Shown here: one piece after another, positions 26,301 to 32,744 of the stretch
Layout of the letters: each line of letters begins with the position of its first letter
How positions within the stretch are numbered: the first letter of the stretch is position 1
DNA from: Maniola hyperantus
Taxonomy: Eukaryota; Arthropoda; Insecta; Lepidoptera; Nymphalidae
DNA length: 64,000 nucleotides
Direction: 5' to 3'
NCBI RefSeq assembly: GCF_902806685.2
Contig: NC_048550.1
Coordinates: 2,337,383-2,401,382 of the forward strand
Program-made: the position numbers and the translations under genes
Notes under the pieces: model-generated
What the model saw: only the letters and a program-made list of their open reading frames with translations
Database searches by the model: none
What the model was told of the DNA's origin: nothing

Positions 26301-27205
26301 GCGTACTTCATATCTATCTTGGGACTTTTCAGACAAAATTTTTGGAGTTCTCCTTGTAAAGAACATAAAAATATATAAGTTAGGGAATGTTAATAGATAT
26401 TTTTATGCTATTATTTACCACATTGTATTTAGATAAAAGCAGATAACAAAAAACATGATCAAAAACTTTTGAGGTAGTAGATATAACGTGATATTATTTA
26501 TAGTTTATCAGTAAACAATTGTATCTAATTAAATATAGCTACTTAATGTAAATGAACTCGTTTCTCTAATAATATTATAACTTATCGTATTGATCCCACA
26601 TCACCTTCAACAATTTTATCACATTTGATAAATAAAACCGGCCCAGTGCAAGTCAGGCTCGCGCAACGAGGAATCCGTACTACAGTCGTATTTTTTCCAC
26701 ATTTTACACGATAATTCAAAAACTATGATGCATAAAAATAAATAAAAATCTGTTTTTGAATGCACAGGTGAAGACCTTTCATATAATAATAATATAATAT
26801 AATAATACCCCACTTGATATAGTTATCTTACTTCGAAAATTTAAAATACTAATTATTAGTTCATGACCAAAATTTAATTTTTTTTGTGTGATGTAAATAG
26901 TCCAAAATTACACATGTCATCAATTCAAAGTGAATTATTATTATAAAGTGTTATTTTAAGCCACTTTTAAGCATGTAAACGACGGTGGTTAACCCACCAT
27001 AACTTACTCGGAATCTATATTTTCCAATCGGCGGCCGTGCGTAGGGTACTCCCAAAAAACTTGCAAAACGTCTGCCATTTGTCGAAACTCTCCAGGCTCC
27101 CTGTATAATACCGTTGGCCACCCGCACTTTGGGACCTTGGGTCGCACTTTGACTTCTTACTATGGCAACTAACAGAAAAAATGAAAACAGTTTCAAAAAC
27201 GCCAT
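14202..27205 (-). CDS. Carboxylesterase copy B, complete, ten exons
   Basis: Type-B carboxylesterase, sister of copy A. Exons: 27205-27008, 26092-25996, 25487-25302, 24991-24806, 23420-23230, 17376-17208, 16546-16362, 16186-16036, 15698-15578 and 14397-14202. Joined length is 1680 nt including TAA, giving 559 residues, usual for the family. Seen: signal peptide at 1-19, Cys87/Cys103, HGG at 126-128, GSSAG with Ser206, Cys258/Cys269, SEEG with Glu336, GVSHADD with His458 and FWDSLGF near the end. The last four residues RDEL match a KDEL-type retrieval signal, so the enzyme is predicted to stay in the ER lumen, as many vertebrate carboxylesterases do with HxEL. Intron 5 is 5853 bp because a copia element sits in it. 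An in-frame ATG at 27229 could add eight residues. Substrate not deducible. Confidence 0.92.
14445..14872 (+). repeat. Repeat family G, copy 2
   Basis: From GGGTTCCGTACCTCAAAAGG through (GTCT)n to CTCGCACTTGGCCGGTTTTT. Intron 9 of copy B. The segment after it (14875-15080) is a GC-rich unexplained patch with an open frame rich in Arg; I do not recognise it. Confidence 0.8.
15085..15250. repeat. Lep1-like piece, copy B intron 9
   Basis: CTAAATATATAAAAGTAAAA followed by (GACT)n, CAACGCATAGCTTAAACTAC and GCAGATAGCTATTATGACG. It is cut at ACCCCTAAGTAGG, where a LINE tail scrap starts (15252-15340, AAGGCCTATGTCCAGCAGTG). Confidence 0.7.
15378..15545 (+). repeat. Repeat family A in copy B intron 9
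   Basis: TAGCGAGCAAACGTGCAGGC to AGGAATTTGTTGGTCCGCCC. Same repeat and same position relative to exon 9 as in copy A (250-420). Confidence 0.75.
15578..15698 (-). CDS. Copy B exon 9 (catalytic histidine)
   Basis: 121 nt, phase 1 to 2, acceptor TTTCAG, donor GTAGGT. GVSHADDVVLVLKYLP with His458, ending MIYSYASTG. Confidence 0.88.
15748..15975. repeat. Lep1-like Helitron piece, copy B intron 8
   Basis: Full-length looking: CTAAATATATAAAAGGAAAA to CGCGAGCATAAGCTAG. No equivalent in copy A intron 8, which instead holds a LINE and a family G repeat. Confidence 0.75.
16036..16186 (-). CDS. Copy B exon 8
   Basis: 151 nt, phase 0 to 1, donor GTAAGT. ALGDRLFTAHVGKLAQVHA and YRFSYRWKYSCSDVM. Four changes in seven residues (RWKYSCSD against RWQHSFSN) bring an extra Cys. 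Confidence 0.87.
16362..16546 (-). CDS. Copy B exon 7
   Basis: 185 nt, phase 1 to 0. Encodes AYQADPKILPELESRWEQ to GQETFAELVQ. The donor is GTACGC, weaker than GTAAGC in copy A. Confidence 0.87.
16585..16700 (+). pseudogene. LINE fragment in copy B intron 6
   Basis: Encodes ATQRAIEKAMLGVCLRDQIR, the same reverse-transcriptase tail as at 12450-12510. Short, 5' and 3' truncated. Confidence 0.65.
16773..16965. repeat. Helitron-like repeat, copy B intron 6
   Basis: ATCTAAATATATAAAAGCGA, (ACTC)n, then GCGGAAGAAGTCGCGGGCAA and CTGCTAGTTTATA. Same layout as Lep1-like pieces but a different middle. Confidence 0.55.
17208..17376 (-). CDS. Copy B exon 6 (catalytic glutamate)
   Basis: 169 nt, phase 0 to 1, donor GTACGA. 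DWTVNWFTIF through TSEEGLYPAA with Glu336. Only one residue differs from copy A. Confidence 0.9.
17443..17642. repeat. Lep1-like piece, copy B intron 5
   Basis: Left end missing; starts at the (TGAC)n block, contains GCAGATAGCTATTATGACG and ends GCGGGCATAAGCTAG. It occupies the point where copy A has the short hairpin MITE. Confidence 0.7.
18114..18362 (+). repeat. SINE-2, left part (interrupted by copia)
   Basis: tRNA-like head GTGATAGCCTAGTGGTTAG (A box TAGCCTAGTGG) and GGGTTCGATCCCGG (B box); the TTCTAAT loop resembles tRNA-Arg(UCU). The body ends at GTAGTGAG, where the copia LTR starts. The rest (GTGAGCCGGTAATGGGTTGA) is at 22999-23040. Confidence 0.85.
18363..18568 (+). repeat. Copia 5' LTR
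   Basis: 206 bp, starts TATTAGAACG and ends CATAAATA. The ends form a short TATT/AATA inverted repeat instead of TG/CA. Contains AATAAA at 18417-18422, a possible poly(A) signal. Confidence 0.95.
18569..18579 (+). other. Copia primer-binding site (tRNA-iMet anticodon loop)
   Basis: GGTTATGGGCC follows the LTR directly. It is complementary to the anticodon stem-loop of initiator tRNA-Met (GGCCCAUAACC), the half-tRNA primer known for Drosophila copia. Confidence 0.85.
18616..22536 (+). CDS. Copia gag-pol polyprotein
   Basis: 1306 residues without stop or shift. Residues 1-220 are the copia Gag (SENFAYWKFKVKNYLELKGW near the start). Zinc knuckle C229-x2-C-x4-H-x4-C242. Protease DSG with Asp275. 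GAG-pre-integrase LWHRRLAHL, then integrase D466, D529, E565, that is D-62-D-35-E. Reverse transcriptase from WVFKIKKDCDGKIVKYKARL, with YVDD at 988-991. RNase H Asp1152 (YVDADWGG), Glu1192 (SSTESEY) and TKHIDIKYHYIREAI near the end. All catalytic residues are present. The ATG lies 48 nt after the LTR. Makes the capsid and enzymes for reverse transcription and integration in the cell's own genome. Confidence 0.97.
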   Translation: MVERHESNSGLCGHIEKLRGSENFAYWKFKVKNYLELKGWWWVVANEGQASTQTKEVDTKVRATLCLLLEPDCFTHVYRARTAKEVWDCLCKAYEDKGWGRRITLQRKLWQCKLENFESMEKYISEIMFLSNQLYDIDAPIDDDWIVSIMLSGLSEVYNPLIMAVDNSGQKLTLEQIKTKLIQEANRQRDESSGNTSSNVLMANKSGTISQKSKSNRCSKVNKSKVFKCFKCHEPGHKASECNEKKQIRTVNNFASICMTTVDKKPFKTKSWYIDSGCSNHMTHDLNNLSNYQKQADKKIRVANGEELSIQGKGSANVKINANTELALDNVLHVPELSMNLISVSKLAEKDYVVNFNKKGCIITKEDKQIVKCQDVGGIFELKENQNLSLNVTLSSQNLSNLWHRRLAHLSKKYMDKLKNLVNGIEFKQNDLIEPCIPCIEGKTCKSPFKNKGTRARDILEIVHSDICGPMEEPSFSGSRYMLLFIDDFSRKTHVYFLQHKSQTFEKFREYKAEVEKEMNKSIKCLRTDNGSEYCNRLFDKFLKSEGIKHQTTVPYTPEQNGVAERANRSIIEKARALLCEANLNKKYWAEAVNTVVYLKNRSPTKAVTDSVPEELWTGKKVDLSHLKVFGCLAYGLKPKQKRQKLDSKTVPTIFVGYPNNTKGYRLMDPKTSTVHVYRDVKFLENTFPGDSDNIVTKDTVVPIYLDEGQKESVPRENPKEDDNKDDKVDTIVETVDNNNETENNEEMVDMQDETKNVVERVEPRYNLRSRKQPDVNNCICNAIADINGDPLTIEEALTRPDGDLWQKAINDEIRSLKENKTWELVQLPKDKKPIHCKWVFKIKKDCDGKIVKYKARLVAKGFTQVRGVDYNETYSPVVRSSTLRLLFSLAAEYDWYIDQWDVNTAFLYGKLKEDIYMLQPKGAVVKGQETMVCKLQRSLYGLKQASNAWFNELDRTMLDLGFVQSKIEPCMYSKNSGNNKRIIVVIYVDDIFVFGNSKEEKHNLKTGLLDKFKLKDLGPARHVLGMRLRRENGAIFLDQEQYILNVLDEFGLSDCKPAATPMEVGLKLEKASESDTSHLPYQNLIGCLNYLAVNTRPDIAHALSVLSQFNSAHNELHYKAAQRVLRYLKGTSKLCLKFEKSDKVTLRGYVDADWGGAYDRKSFTGLIFKLGRNLITWESRKQQCVSLSSTESEYVGLCQASKEAVYLRNLLGEFLLVNDDCLISPVVVYNDNQSCHKIANNKMNHNRTKHIDIKYHYIREAIANNLVKIEYMPTEKMVADILTKCLHGPKMKHFLSELCLKKIFD
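22537..22792 (+). other. Copia 3' untranslated tail with polypurine-like repeats
   Basis: Starts with AAGGGGGCATAGGG at the stop codon. From 22674 a unit GGCGTGTTTATATTACAATG with TTAAGGGCGCG is repeated about two and a half times; the last GGTTTAAGGGCGCG (22779-22792) touches the 3' LTR and is the likeliest plus-strand primer. Confidence 0.6.
22793..22998 (+). repeat. Copia 3' LTR
   Basis: 206 bp; I see no difference from the 5' LTR. Followed by the GTGAG duplication and the remainder of the SINE. Confidence 0.95.
23075..23215. repeat. Family H repeat fragment
   Basis: Contains ATGAGATATAGCCCGCTGAC, (GACA)n and ends CTCCGGGTACGGAACCCTAA. Related pieces: 8010-8040, 56395-56470 and 56845-56875. 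It reaches almost to the exon 5 donor of copy B, as the related scrap does in copy A. Confidence 0.55.
23230..23420 (-). CDS. Copy B exon 5
   Basis: 191 nt, phase 1 to 0, donor GTAGGT. Encodes DTFHRGIAFSGSAFSSW and Cys258/Cys269. The intron that follows contains the copia retrotransposon. Confidence 0.9.
23490..23640. repeat. Family K repeat (GCGACGTGATTAAAGGACAAA)
   Basis: TCACTCTCCGGGTCTTTATC to CGCATTTATAATAAGGGTAC. The same family recurs at 27310-27440, 27725-28075, 29165-29370, 47925-48062, 50822-50962, 60800-60905 and 63770-63955. Intron 4 of copy B. Confidence 0.6.
23778..23855 (+). repeat. GGTGAGTTGAGTGA minisatellite
   Basis: About five imperfect copies of GGTGAGTTGAGTGA in intron 4 of copy B, read on the plus strand. 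Simple repeat, no other meaning seen. Confidence 0.7.
23868..24470 (-). mobile_element. CR1/Jockey-like LINE 3' end with GAATA tail
   Basis: The minus strand encodes FLGITLDAKLQWNAHISTLA, YFHSIMSYGVLLWGKAADIG and VLQKRAIRAIYNL, the end of a LINE reverse-transcriptase protein, then a 3' UTR closing in ATTCT repeats (plus-strand GAATAGAATAGAATAGAATG). A second copy of this 3' end is at 52903-53346. Intron 4 of copy B. Confidence 0.8.
24483..24742 (+). repeat. SINE-2, full length
   Basis: Head TAGCGTAGTGGTTAGGACG and GGGTTCGACCCCGG, body GTAGACTATGCCCAAACC, end GGTTGATCATGATGATGATG. Reference copy for SINE-2 in this window. Intron 4 of copy B. Confidence 0.85.
24806..24991 (-). CDS. Copy B exon 4 (nucleophile serine)
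   Basis: 186 nt, phase 1 to 1. Nucleophile elbow GSSAGAAS with Ser206 and HYHYLSPLSR after it. Five residues differ from copy A, two of them inside the elbow region. Confidence 0.92.
25302..25487 (-). CDS. Copy B exon 3 (oxyanion hole)
   Basis: 186 nt, phase 1 to 1. SEDCLFVNIHTP and HGGAFMYGAGG, ends NYRLGPLG at a GTAAGT donor. Four residues differ from copy A, including Phe for Tyr just after HGGA. Confidence 0.9.
25575..25690. mobile_element. Hairpin MITE M7 partial, copy B intron 2
   Basis: CAGAGTCGCTTAATCGTTAC, then TTAAAACGAGACAGAGCTAC paired with CTGTCTCGTTTTAACTCAAT. The complete copy is at 61589-61725. Followed by a LINE tail scrap (25725-25790) ending in TTTGAATTTTGAATTTTGAC. Confidence 0.7.
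25996..26092 (-). CDS. Copy B exon 2
   Basis: 97 nt, phase 0 to 1, donor GTAGGT. Encodes EPQAAKPWPGEWDATRV and ends YNPDKDEIIG. Five changes from copy A fall in the last nine residues, so this short loop is the most diverged part of the pair. Confidence 0.88.
26159..26307. mobile_element. TIR element M3, copy B intron 1
   Basis: AGTACGCGACAGGTCGA to TCGACCTGTTGCGTACT with a GC-rich middle. Same intron position as the deleted copy in esterase A. Confidence 0.75.
26632..26905 (-). repeat. Repeat family G, copy 3 (truncated)
   Basis: Starts AAAACCGGCCCAGTGCAAGT and runs in reverse orientation to TTTTTTTTGTGTGATGTAA; the (GTCT)n end is missing. Intron 1 of copy B. Confidence 0.75.
27008..27205 (-). 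CDS. Copy B exon 1 (signal peptide)
   Basis: 198 nt, phase 0 at a GTAAGT donor. Same signal peptide as copy A; two residues differ (Ile/Leu and Arg/Ser). Confidence 0.9.
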
Positions 27206-27247
27206 CTTTAAATGAAGACCTGTGTGCATACGCTGGTCCCTGGTGCC

Positions 27248-27284
27248 AGATTGAACTACAACTAAGCTGGTGCCGTTTATAATC
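27248..27284 (-). promoter_or_regulatory. Copy B core promoter
   Basis: The minus strand has ATTATAAACGG (27274-27284) about 25 nt before TTCAATCT (27250-27257), aligned with the copy A promoter. Similarity between the two copies ends shortly upstream, near GCACTTAGTTATAT (27291-27304). Confidence 0.6.
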
Positions 27285-27309
27285 TCTGTGGCACTTAGTT
27301 ATATTATCA

Positions 27310-27445
27310 GTACCATTATCAGTACCCTTATTATAAATGCGAAAGTGTGTTTGTTTGTTGGTTTGTCCTTCAATCACGTCGCAACGGTGCAACGAATTGA
27401 CGTGATTTTTTGCATGGGTATAGATAAGGACCTGGAGGAGTGACA
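27310..27445 (-). repeat. Family K repeat upstream of copy B
   Basis: CCCTTATTATAAATGCGAAA to TGCATGGGTATAGATAAGGA. It starts where homology between the two esterase promoters ends. Confidence 0.6.
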
Positions 27446-27724
27446 TAGGCCAAAATACCCGGGTATACGGAACGGTACGGACGGTCAAAGTTTAACAATA
27501 ACCATAACGTAAGTAACAATAACCTGCTGTCATGCAACTGAACCTAAGAGAGAAACGAGTTTCTCAATCCAAAGATTTCGACAAATCATTCTTGGATAAA
27601 TTCCATAGTGACATGATAATTTACTTTCAGATTAGGAGGACATCTGCAACTGACAAAAATATCTATTTGCTTATCAAGTAGTCGTTTGAACGTGTGCCAG
27701 ATATGACATCGAGTGTAGATAGAT

Positions 27725-28075
27725 ACTTTTATCGTTCATCGGCAAATGTGAAACTGTGTTTGTTTGTTGGTTTGTCCTGCAATCACGCCAAAACGGAGCA
27801 ACGAATTGGCATGATTTTTTGTATGGGTAGATATACTTAATTAAAATCTGGAGAGTGACTTTTTATCCCAGAAAATCAATGAACTTCCACGGGATTTAAA
27901 AAAAAACCTAAATCCACGCAAACGAAGTCGTGAAGCCTATGCCACTCTCCAGGTCTTTATCTATACCCATGCAAAAAATCACGTCAATCCGTTGCAACGT
28001 TGCGACGTGATTGAAGGACAAACCAACAAACCAACAAACAAACACACTTTCGCATTTATAATAAGGGTACTGATT
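27725..28075. repeat. Two family K repeats, head to head
   Basis: One piece runs GTTTGTTTGTTGGTTTGTCC to CACGCAAACGAAGTCGTGA, and the other returns from GCCACTCTCCAGGTCTTTAT to CATTTATAATAAGGGTACTG in the opposite sense. Confidence 0.6.
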
Positions 28076-28105
28076 TATCAATCGATAATTTTATTCATAG
28101 TCTTA

Positions 28106-28216
28106 CAAATGATCATCATGATCAACCCATCGCCGGCTCACTACAGAGCACGGGTCTCCTCTCAGAGTGAGAAGGGTTTTGGCCATAGTCTACCACGCTT
28201 GTCAAGTGCGGATTGG
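28106..28216 (-). repeat. SINE-2 tail fragment
   Basis: CATCATGATCAACCCATCGC to GCGGATTGGCAGACT, reverse orientation, head missing. Confidence 0.75.
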
Positions 28217-28274
28217 CAGACTAGATAATTATAGATAATCTGCATCGATTTTAATTTTTGATTTTGTAATTGTT

Positions 28275-28368
28275 TCCGTTACTTTTTTTTTCTGTTGTTT
28301 CTGTGTTATTTTATTTGTTGTTGTTTCTGTTGTCTTATTTTTGTTGTTTCTGTTACTTTGTTGTAAAC
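28275..28368 (+). repeat. TTGTTGTTTCTGT minisatellite
   Basis: Several imperfect copies of TTGTTGTTTCTGTT with T runs. From 28370 to 28700 I see only AT-rich sequence. Confidence 0.6.
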
Positions 28369-28699
28369 TGCTAAAGATACCACGAAAAAAAAATTAAAAT
28401 GTGTTCATCAACGTAAGATATCTGCTTTCCAACTTAAGGAGGCAAAGTTACGCAACGAAATATAACTTGTTGCTAACTTAGTCCCAGCAAGTTGTAAACA
28501 AAACAAGATTAGCATAAGGCACGTAGGGGCAAACTATCAAACTTATTCATAACAATTAACAATAATAACATTATAACAACAGGCAAGTTAATATTCTCGT
28601 ACGTAACTATAGGTCAACGAATCCTAAATCTTAATTTTATGTAGGTACACCATAATAATTAATTATTATGTACGCTTTCGTCCTATTAGATATTATGTT

Positions 28700-28782
28700 A
28701 CCGTACGCAGCAGAAAGTAATGTACATCGGCCTTTAGAATGACATTTCGGCTTTGTAGAGCGTTGTCTCTGTCTATGTTATA
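28700..28782. mobile_element. MITE M11, left half
   Basis: CAGCAGAAAGTAATGTACAT and TGTAGAGCGTTGTCTCTGTC match the left half of the full element at 55985-56169. It is cut by the SINE-1 that starts at 28783. Confidence 0.65.
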
Positions 28783-28958
28783 GAGTCTCAATAGCTCAAC
28801 TGGTAAAGGAGTGGACTGAAAACCGAAAGGTCGACGGATCAAACCCTGCCCGTTGCACTATTAATTGTTGTACCTACTTCTAGCACAAGCCTGACGCTTA
28901 GTTGGTGAGGAAAGGGGAATATTAGTCATTTAACATGGCTAATATTCTTTTTTAAAAA
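28783..28958 (+). repeat. SINE-1 (tRNA-Phe-like)
   Basis: Head TCTCAATAGCTCAACTGGTA, CTGAAAACCGAAAGGTCGAC and CAAACCCTGCCCGTTGCACT, body ACAAGCCTGACGCTTAGTTG, end GGCTAATATTC plus T/A run. The GACTGAA..AAAGGTC part resembles tRNA-Phe(GAA). Five more copies in this window. Confidence 0.75.
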
Positions 28959-29164
28959 ATGTTAGGTATATAATGATGTAGCCAACATAGCCAGTTGATG
29001 GTATAGCGACCAGCTTTGTGTAAGTCTACTTGACCTAACTCAGGCGTATCTAATTGCCCAGCCTAGTTTCAAACTAGAACAAAAGTAGTGTTTACAGTTT
29101 ACTCCTTTAATGAGCTAGGTATAACCGGTTTTCGATCACATCTTCGTCCATGTGAATCTAGATT

Positions 29165-29370
29165 TAAGCTGATACCCGCGACTTCATCCGCGTGGATTTA
29201 CGTTTTTCAAAATCCCGCGGGAACTCTTTATTTTCCAGGATAAAAAGTAGCCTATCTCCATTCCAAATTTTAGCCAAATCCGTCCAGTAGTTTTTGCGTG
29301 AAGGAGTAACAAACATACACACACACACACACATACAAGCTTTTGCCTTTATAATATTATTCGGGATTGT
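29165..29370. repeat. Family K-like repeat with CA run
   Basis: AGCTGATACCCGCGACTTCA to TTTTGCCTTTATAATATTAT, with an (AC)n run at 29318-29333. A second partial copy follows (29375-29460). The rest up to 30240 holds no recognised gene. Confidence 0.6.
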
Positions 29371-30243
29371 GTAACTAGCTGATGCCCGCGACTTGCCCGC
29401 GTTAATTTAGGTATTTTCCAGGACAAAAGTAGCCTACCCGTCCCTGAGACGAAAGATATCTCTGTACCAAATGTCATAAAAACATATAAAGGCATAACTC
29501 TTTAATAATCCTATGGCATCACCACAATTTAAGATATATGCAATTCCTTACAGCATCAGGGCTGAGGAGTGTAAGAGCCTGTTAATAAAAGATATAAAAA
29601 AAAGGGCTGAGGAGCTGGGTCCTTGAGTTCAAAAAGTCTTTACTTAGTAGGTACCTCCAGTACACAACAAACCTATGTTCAGCGATGGACGTCTATGGAT
29701 ATCAGCGAAATAAAAAAGTCGTTTTACTGAATGACGTAAGATTGAGACGACGATGATGATCACAACACGAATGTTAATAATATTGTCTTTTTAAATGCCG
29801 TCGCAAGAGTTTCTTAACTCAAAGTGAAATCTTAGATCCCTCAGGATAATCTGCTTATAACAAAAAGAAAGTAATTCCAAGCCAATTCCAAAGTACACGC
29901 ACCGTGAAAGATATTCAATTTGACTGTAACAATAAAACAAAGAGATCCACGCAATGTATAGAGAGGGAATTGCACTTTTCTTTAGTTCAAAATTGACTCC
30001 ACGCTTCAGCGAGACGAGCCTATTTTTAACCGACTTCAAAAAAGGAGGAGGTTCTCAATTCGTCGGAATCTTTTTTTTATTGGCATGAGCCGCGAGATTG
30101 AATTTTCCTCAGACCAATGATTACGGCATTTTCAATATTGATACAAGTTACATCACATCGGGAATGTCATACAAAGGCGTGCCCATATAAGGATCGTCCA
30201 TAGAGGTCACTTCAGCGCTGTAGAAATAGTATCTACTTATTTA

Positions 30244-30553
30244 AGATTTTACATCCCACCGACTTTGATGGAATTAATTCGAGCGTCGAAACACAATAGC
30301 GTGTGAGTAAAATGGACGAAAAAATCAACGCAGCTCAAACTACTGGACAGATCGGGCTGCCTTGTTTTAAAGCTCAAGTTTGTCTACACAACTACAGCCA
30401 GCGCTCCAAGCGTAAACGTAGCGAAATTAAAGTCATTGGGATTGAATTTTTGACTTCAATTCAAGGTTTTTTAGGTCCATTTTACTCGTCGGTGTTTCGA
30501 CTCTCGAATTCTAGCAACGTTGGTGAGACGTAAAATCTTATACTAAGCGTACT
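30244..30553. mobile_element. MITE M12 with a Lep1-like patch
   Basis: Right end CTAGCAACGTTGGTGAGACG to ATACTAAGCGTAC and a diverged left end with GCGTCGAAACACAAT. Compared with the copy at 47066-47371 it carries a 35-bp piece matching the Lep1-like repeat (GCAGCTCAAACTACTGGACA at 30332-30351). Confidence 0.65.
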
Positions 30554-30814
30554 GAACCCTGAAAACATTACACACCTTTTTAGGCTTTTAAATAAGTTGC
30601 CAATTGACTCTTTTTGTGGCATATAAGTCTCTTTTATCCACAGCTTTTACCATCTGAAATATATCTTTGCGAAAAAAAGTAATTTGACCGTATTATCACA
30701 CCTCACACCTTTGACCTTCTCGTTTCGTTTTCATTACGTTAGCCTTTTTGCTGTCTGGTTTTATACCTCATTTTTAAAAACCGAGGAAACATCTCTTCTC
30801 CAAATAAATCTATA

Positions 30815-31018
30815 TATATATAAAAGGAAAAGGTGACTGACTGACTGACCTGACTGACTGATCTATCAACGCAGAGCTCAAACTACTGGACGGAACGGGC
30901 TGAAGTTTGGCATAAAGATAGATATTATGACGTCAGCATCAGCTAAGAAATGATTTTGAAGGATAGGGGTTTGAAATTTGTGTAGTCCACGCGGACGAAG
31001 TCGCGAGCATAAGCCAGT
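30815..31018. repeat. Lep1-like Helitron piece
   Basis: TATATATAAAAGGAAAAGGT to GTCGCGAGCATAAGCCAG, with an internal deletion after AGAAATGATTTTGAA. A scrap with a SINE-2 B box (GTTCGATCCCGGGCAC) follows at 31055-31105. Confidence 0.7.
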
Positions 31019-31108
31019 CAGATATAAAACAAAGTAGCAATCAAAACATAATATTATAGTGATGCCTTCTTTTTGGGAGGTCGGGAGTTCGATCCCGGGC
31101 ACACACAT

Positions 31109-31490
31109 TTTTTTGGGTTTCTGTACCTCAAAAGGAAAAAAAGGAACCCTTATAGGGGCACTTTGTTGTCTGTCTGTCTGTCTGTCTGTCCATCTGTCCG
31201 TGGTCTGTCAAGAAAACCTATAGGCTGCGTTGCGTATACTTCCCGTTGACCTAGAATCATGTTTGGTAGGTAGGCAGGTCTTATAGCACAAGTAAAGGAA
31301 TAAATCCACAAATCGTTAATTTGTGGGGTATCATGAAAGGTCTTCATTTGTACATTCTAAAACAGATTTTTATTTATTTTTATGTATAATAGTTTTTGAT
31401 TTATTGTACAAAATGTCGAAAATACATACAGACAGCCAACAAAGTGATCCTATAAGGGTTCCTTTTTCCTTTTGAGGTACGGTCCTAAAA
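31109..31490. repeat. Repeat family G, copy 4, with inverted end
   Basis: Plus-oriented left end (GGTTTCTGTACCTCAAAAGG) and (GTCT)n up to about 31430, then GTGATCCTATAAGGGTTCC and CCTTTTGAGGTACGG (31443-31484) in the opposite orientation. The right terminus is absent. Confidence 0.7.
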
Positions 31491-31791
31491 ATACAACCCA
31501 AAATCAAGTTTCTGTATACTTTGTGCTACCCGTGTGAAGGGGTCAGGTCGTTAACTAATTAATGATCTTTTTTGACAAATTTCGCCATTGAATCGAAGTT
31601 TGATTGGAATCGATATAAAGTAAATGGCGATGGTGAAACTTTTCCGACCCTTTGCCTGCGCGAAGTGCTTGAGTGGCGCCATTAAAACTTTTTACATTCA
31701 TTTTCATCAAATGAAGCGTAATATATGAAATAGCCGTGATAGCCTAGTGGTTAAGATGTCGGTGTTCTATTCGCGAGATCAGGGGTTCTTG

Positions 31792-32267
31792 TTTAGGGTT
31801 CCGTACCGCACAAGGAAAAACGGAACCCTTATAGGATCACTTTGCTGTATGTCTGTCTGTCTGTCTGTCTCTTTGTCTCTCTGTCTGTCTGTTTGCATGT
31901 TTGTCCGTCTATCAAGTTATCTACAGGGTACTTCCCGTTAACTTAGAATCATGAAATTTGGCAGGTAGGTAGGACTTATAGCTGATATAAGGGGGAAAAT
32001 CTGAAAACCGTGAATTTGTGGTTACATCACACAAAAAAAAATTAAATTGTGGTCATGAACTAAAAATTAGTATTTTCAATTATGGAAGTAAGATAATTAT
32101 ATCATGTGGGATAGCATATGAATGGGCTTCACCTATGCATTCTAAAACAGATTTCTATTTATTTTTATGCATCATAGTTTTTGAATTATCCTGCAAAATG
32201 TCGAAAAATACGATTGTAGTACGGAACCCTTATTGCGCGAGCCTGACTCGCACTTGGCCGGTTTTTT
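31792..32267 (+). repeat. Repeat family G, copy 5, inside a SINE-2
   Basis: Full length from AGGGTTCCGTACCGCACAAG to CACTTGGCCGGTTTTTT. Directly before it (31735-31791) is a SINE-2 head, GTGATAGCCTAGTGGTTAAG, broken at its B box. I could not find the SINE remainder on the other side. Confidence 0.75.
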
Positions 32268-32274
32268 AAATAGA

Positions 32275-32740
32275 GATAGTGAGCAAACGAGCAGGCGGGC
32301 CATCTGATGTTAAGTGATTACTGTCGCCCATGAACAATTGCAGCACCAGAGGAACCGCCGATGCGTTGCCGGCCTTTTAGGAATTTGTTGGTCCGCCCCT
32401 TGAATAACCCCATGTTGTAATCTAGTGGGAGCACCGCCGATGGGAGTTGATTCCACAGTTTGCATGTGCGTGGAAAGAAGGGTCTGGCACAACGGACGGT
32501 CGGATTGCACCAGACACCCAGGTGGTGAGGGTGAAATTGCTTACGGTGGCGCGCGGTGCGGTTGTAGAAAAAGGTGGATGAAATGAGGTCAAAAAGCTCT
32601 TAAGAGCACTCCACATTATAAAGGCACGCATAGAGAGCTTACGTCTCTGCGGTGCTCCAGGCTTTCCAACGAGCCGGTTAGTTTGGGATCGTCAACAAGT
32701 CGAATAGCCCGGCATGTATCTGACTCAAACTTTTTGGAGT
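32275..32740. repeat. Repeat family A, longest copy
   Basis: AGCAAACGAGCAGGCGGGCC, TTGCCGGCCTTTTAGGAATT, TTTGCATGTGCGTGGAAAGA and TGGGATCGTCAACAAGTCGA. The minus strand has LINE-like scraps (FFHAHANCG) but no intact frame. Confidence 0.65.
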
Positions 32741-32744
32741 TTTG

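Noticed and set aside
27015..27488. 157-codon minus-strand frame over the copy B first exon
   Set aside because: Out of frame with the esterase and running through its promoter and a family K repeat.
28783..28860. Possible tRNA-Phe gene
   Set aside because: Mismatched stems, repeated six times in the window with the same 3' body: a SINE head.
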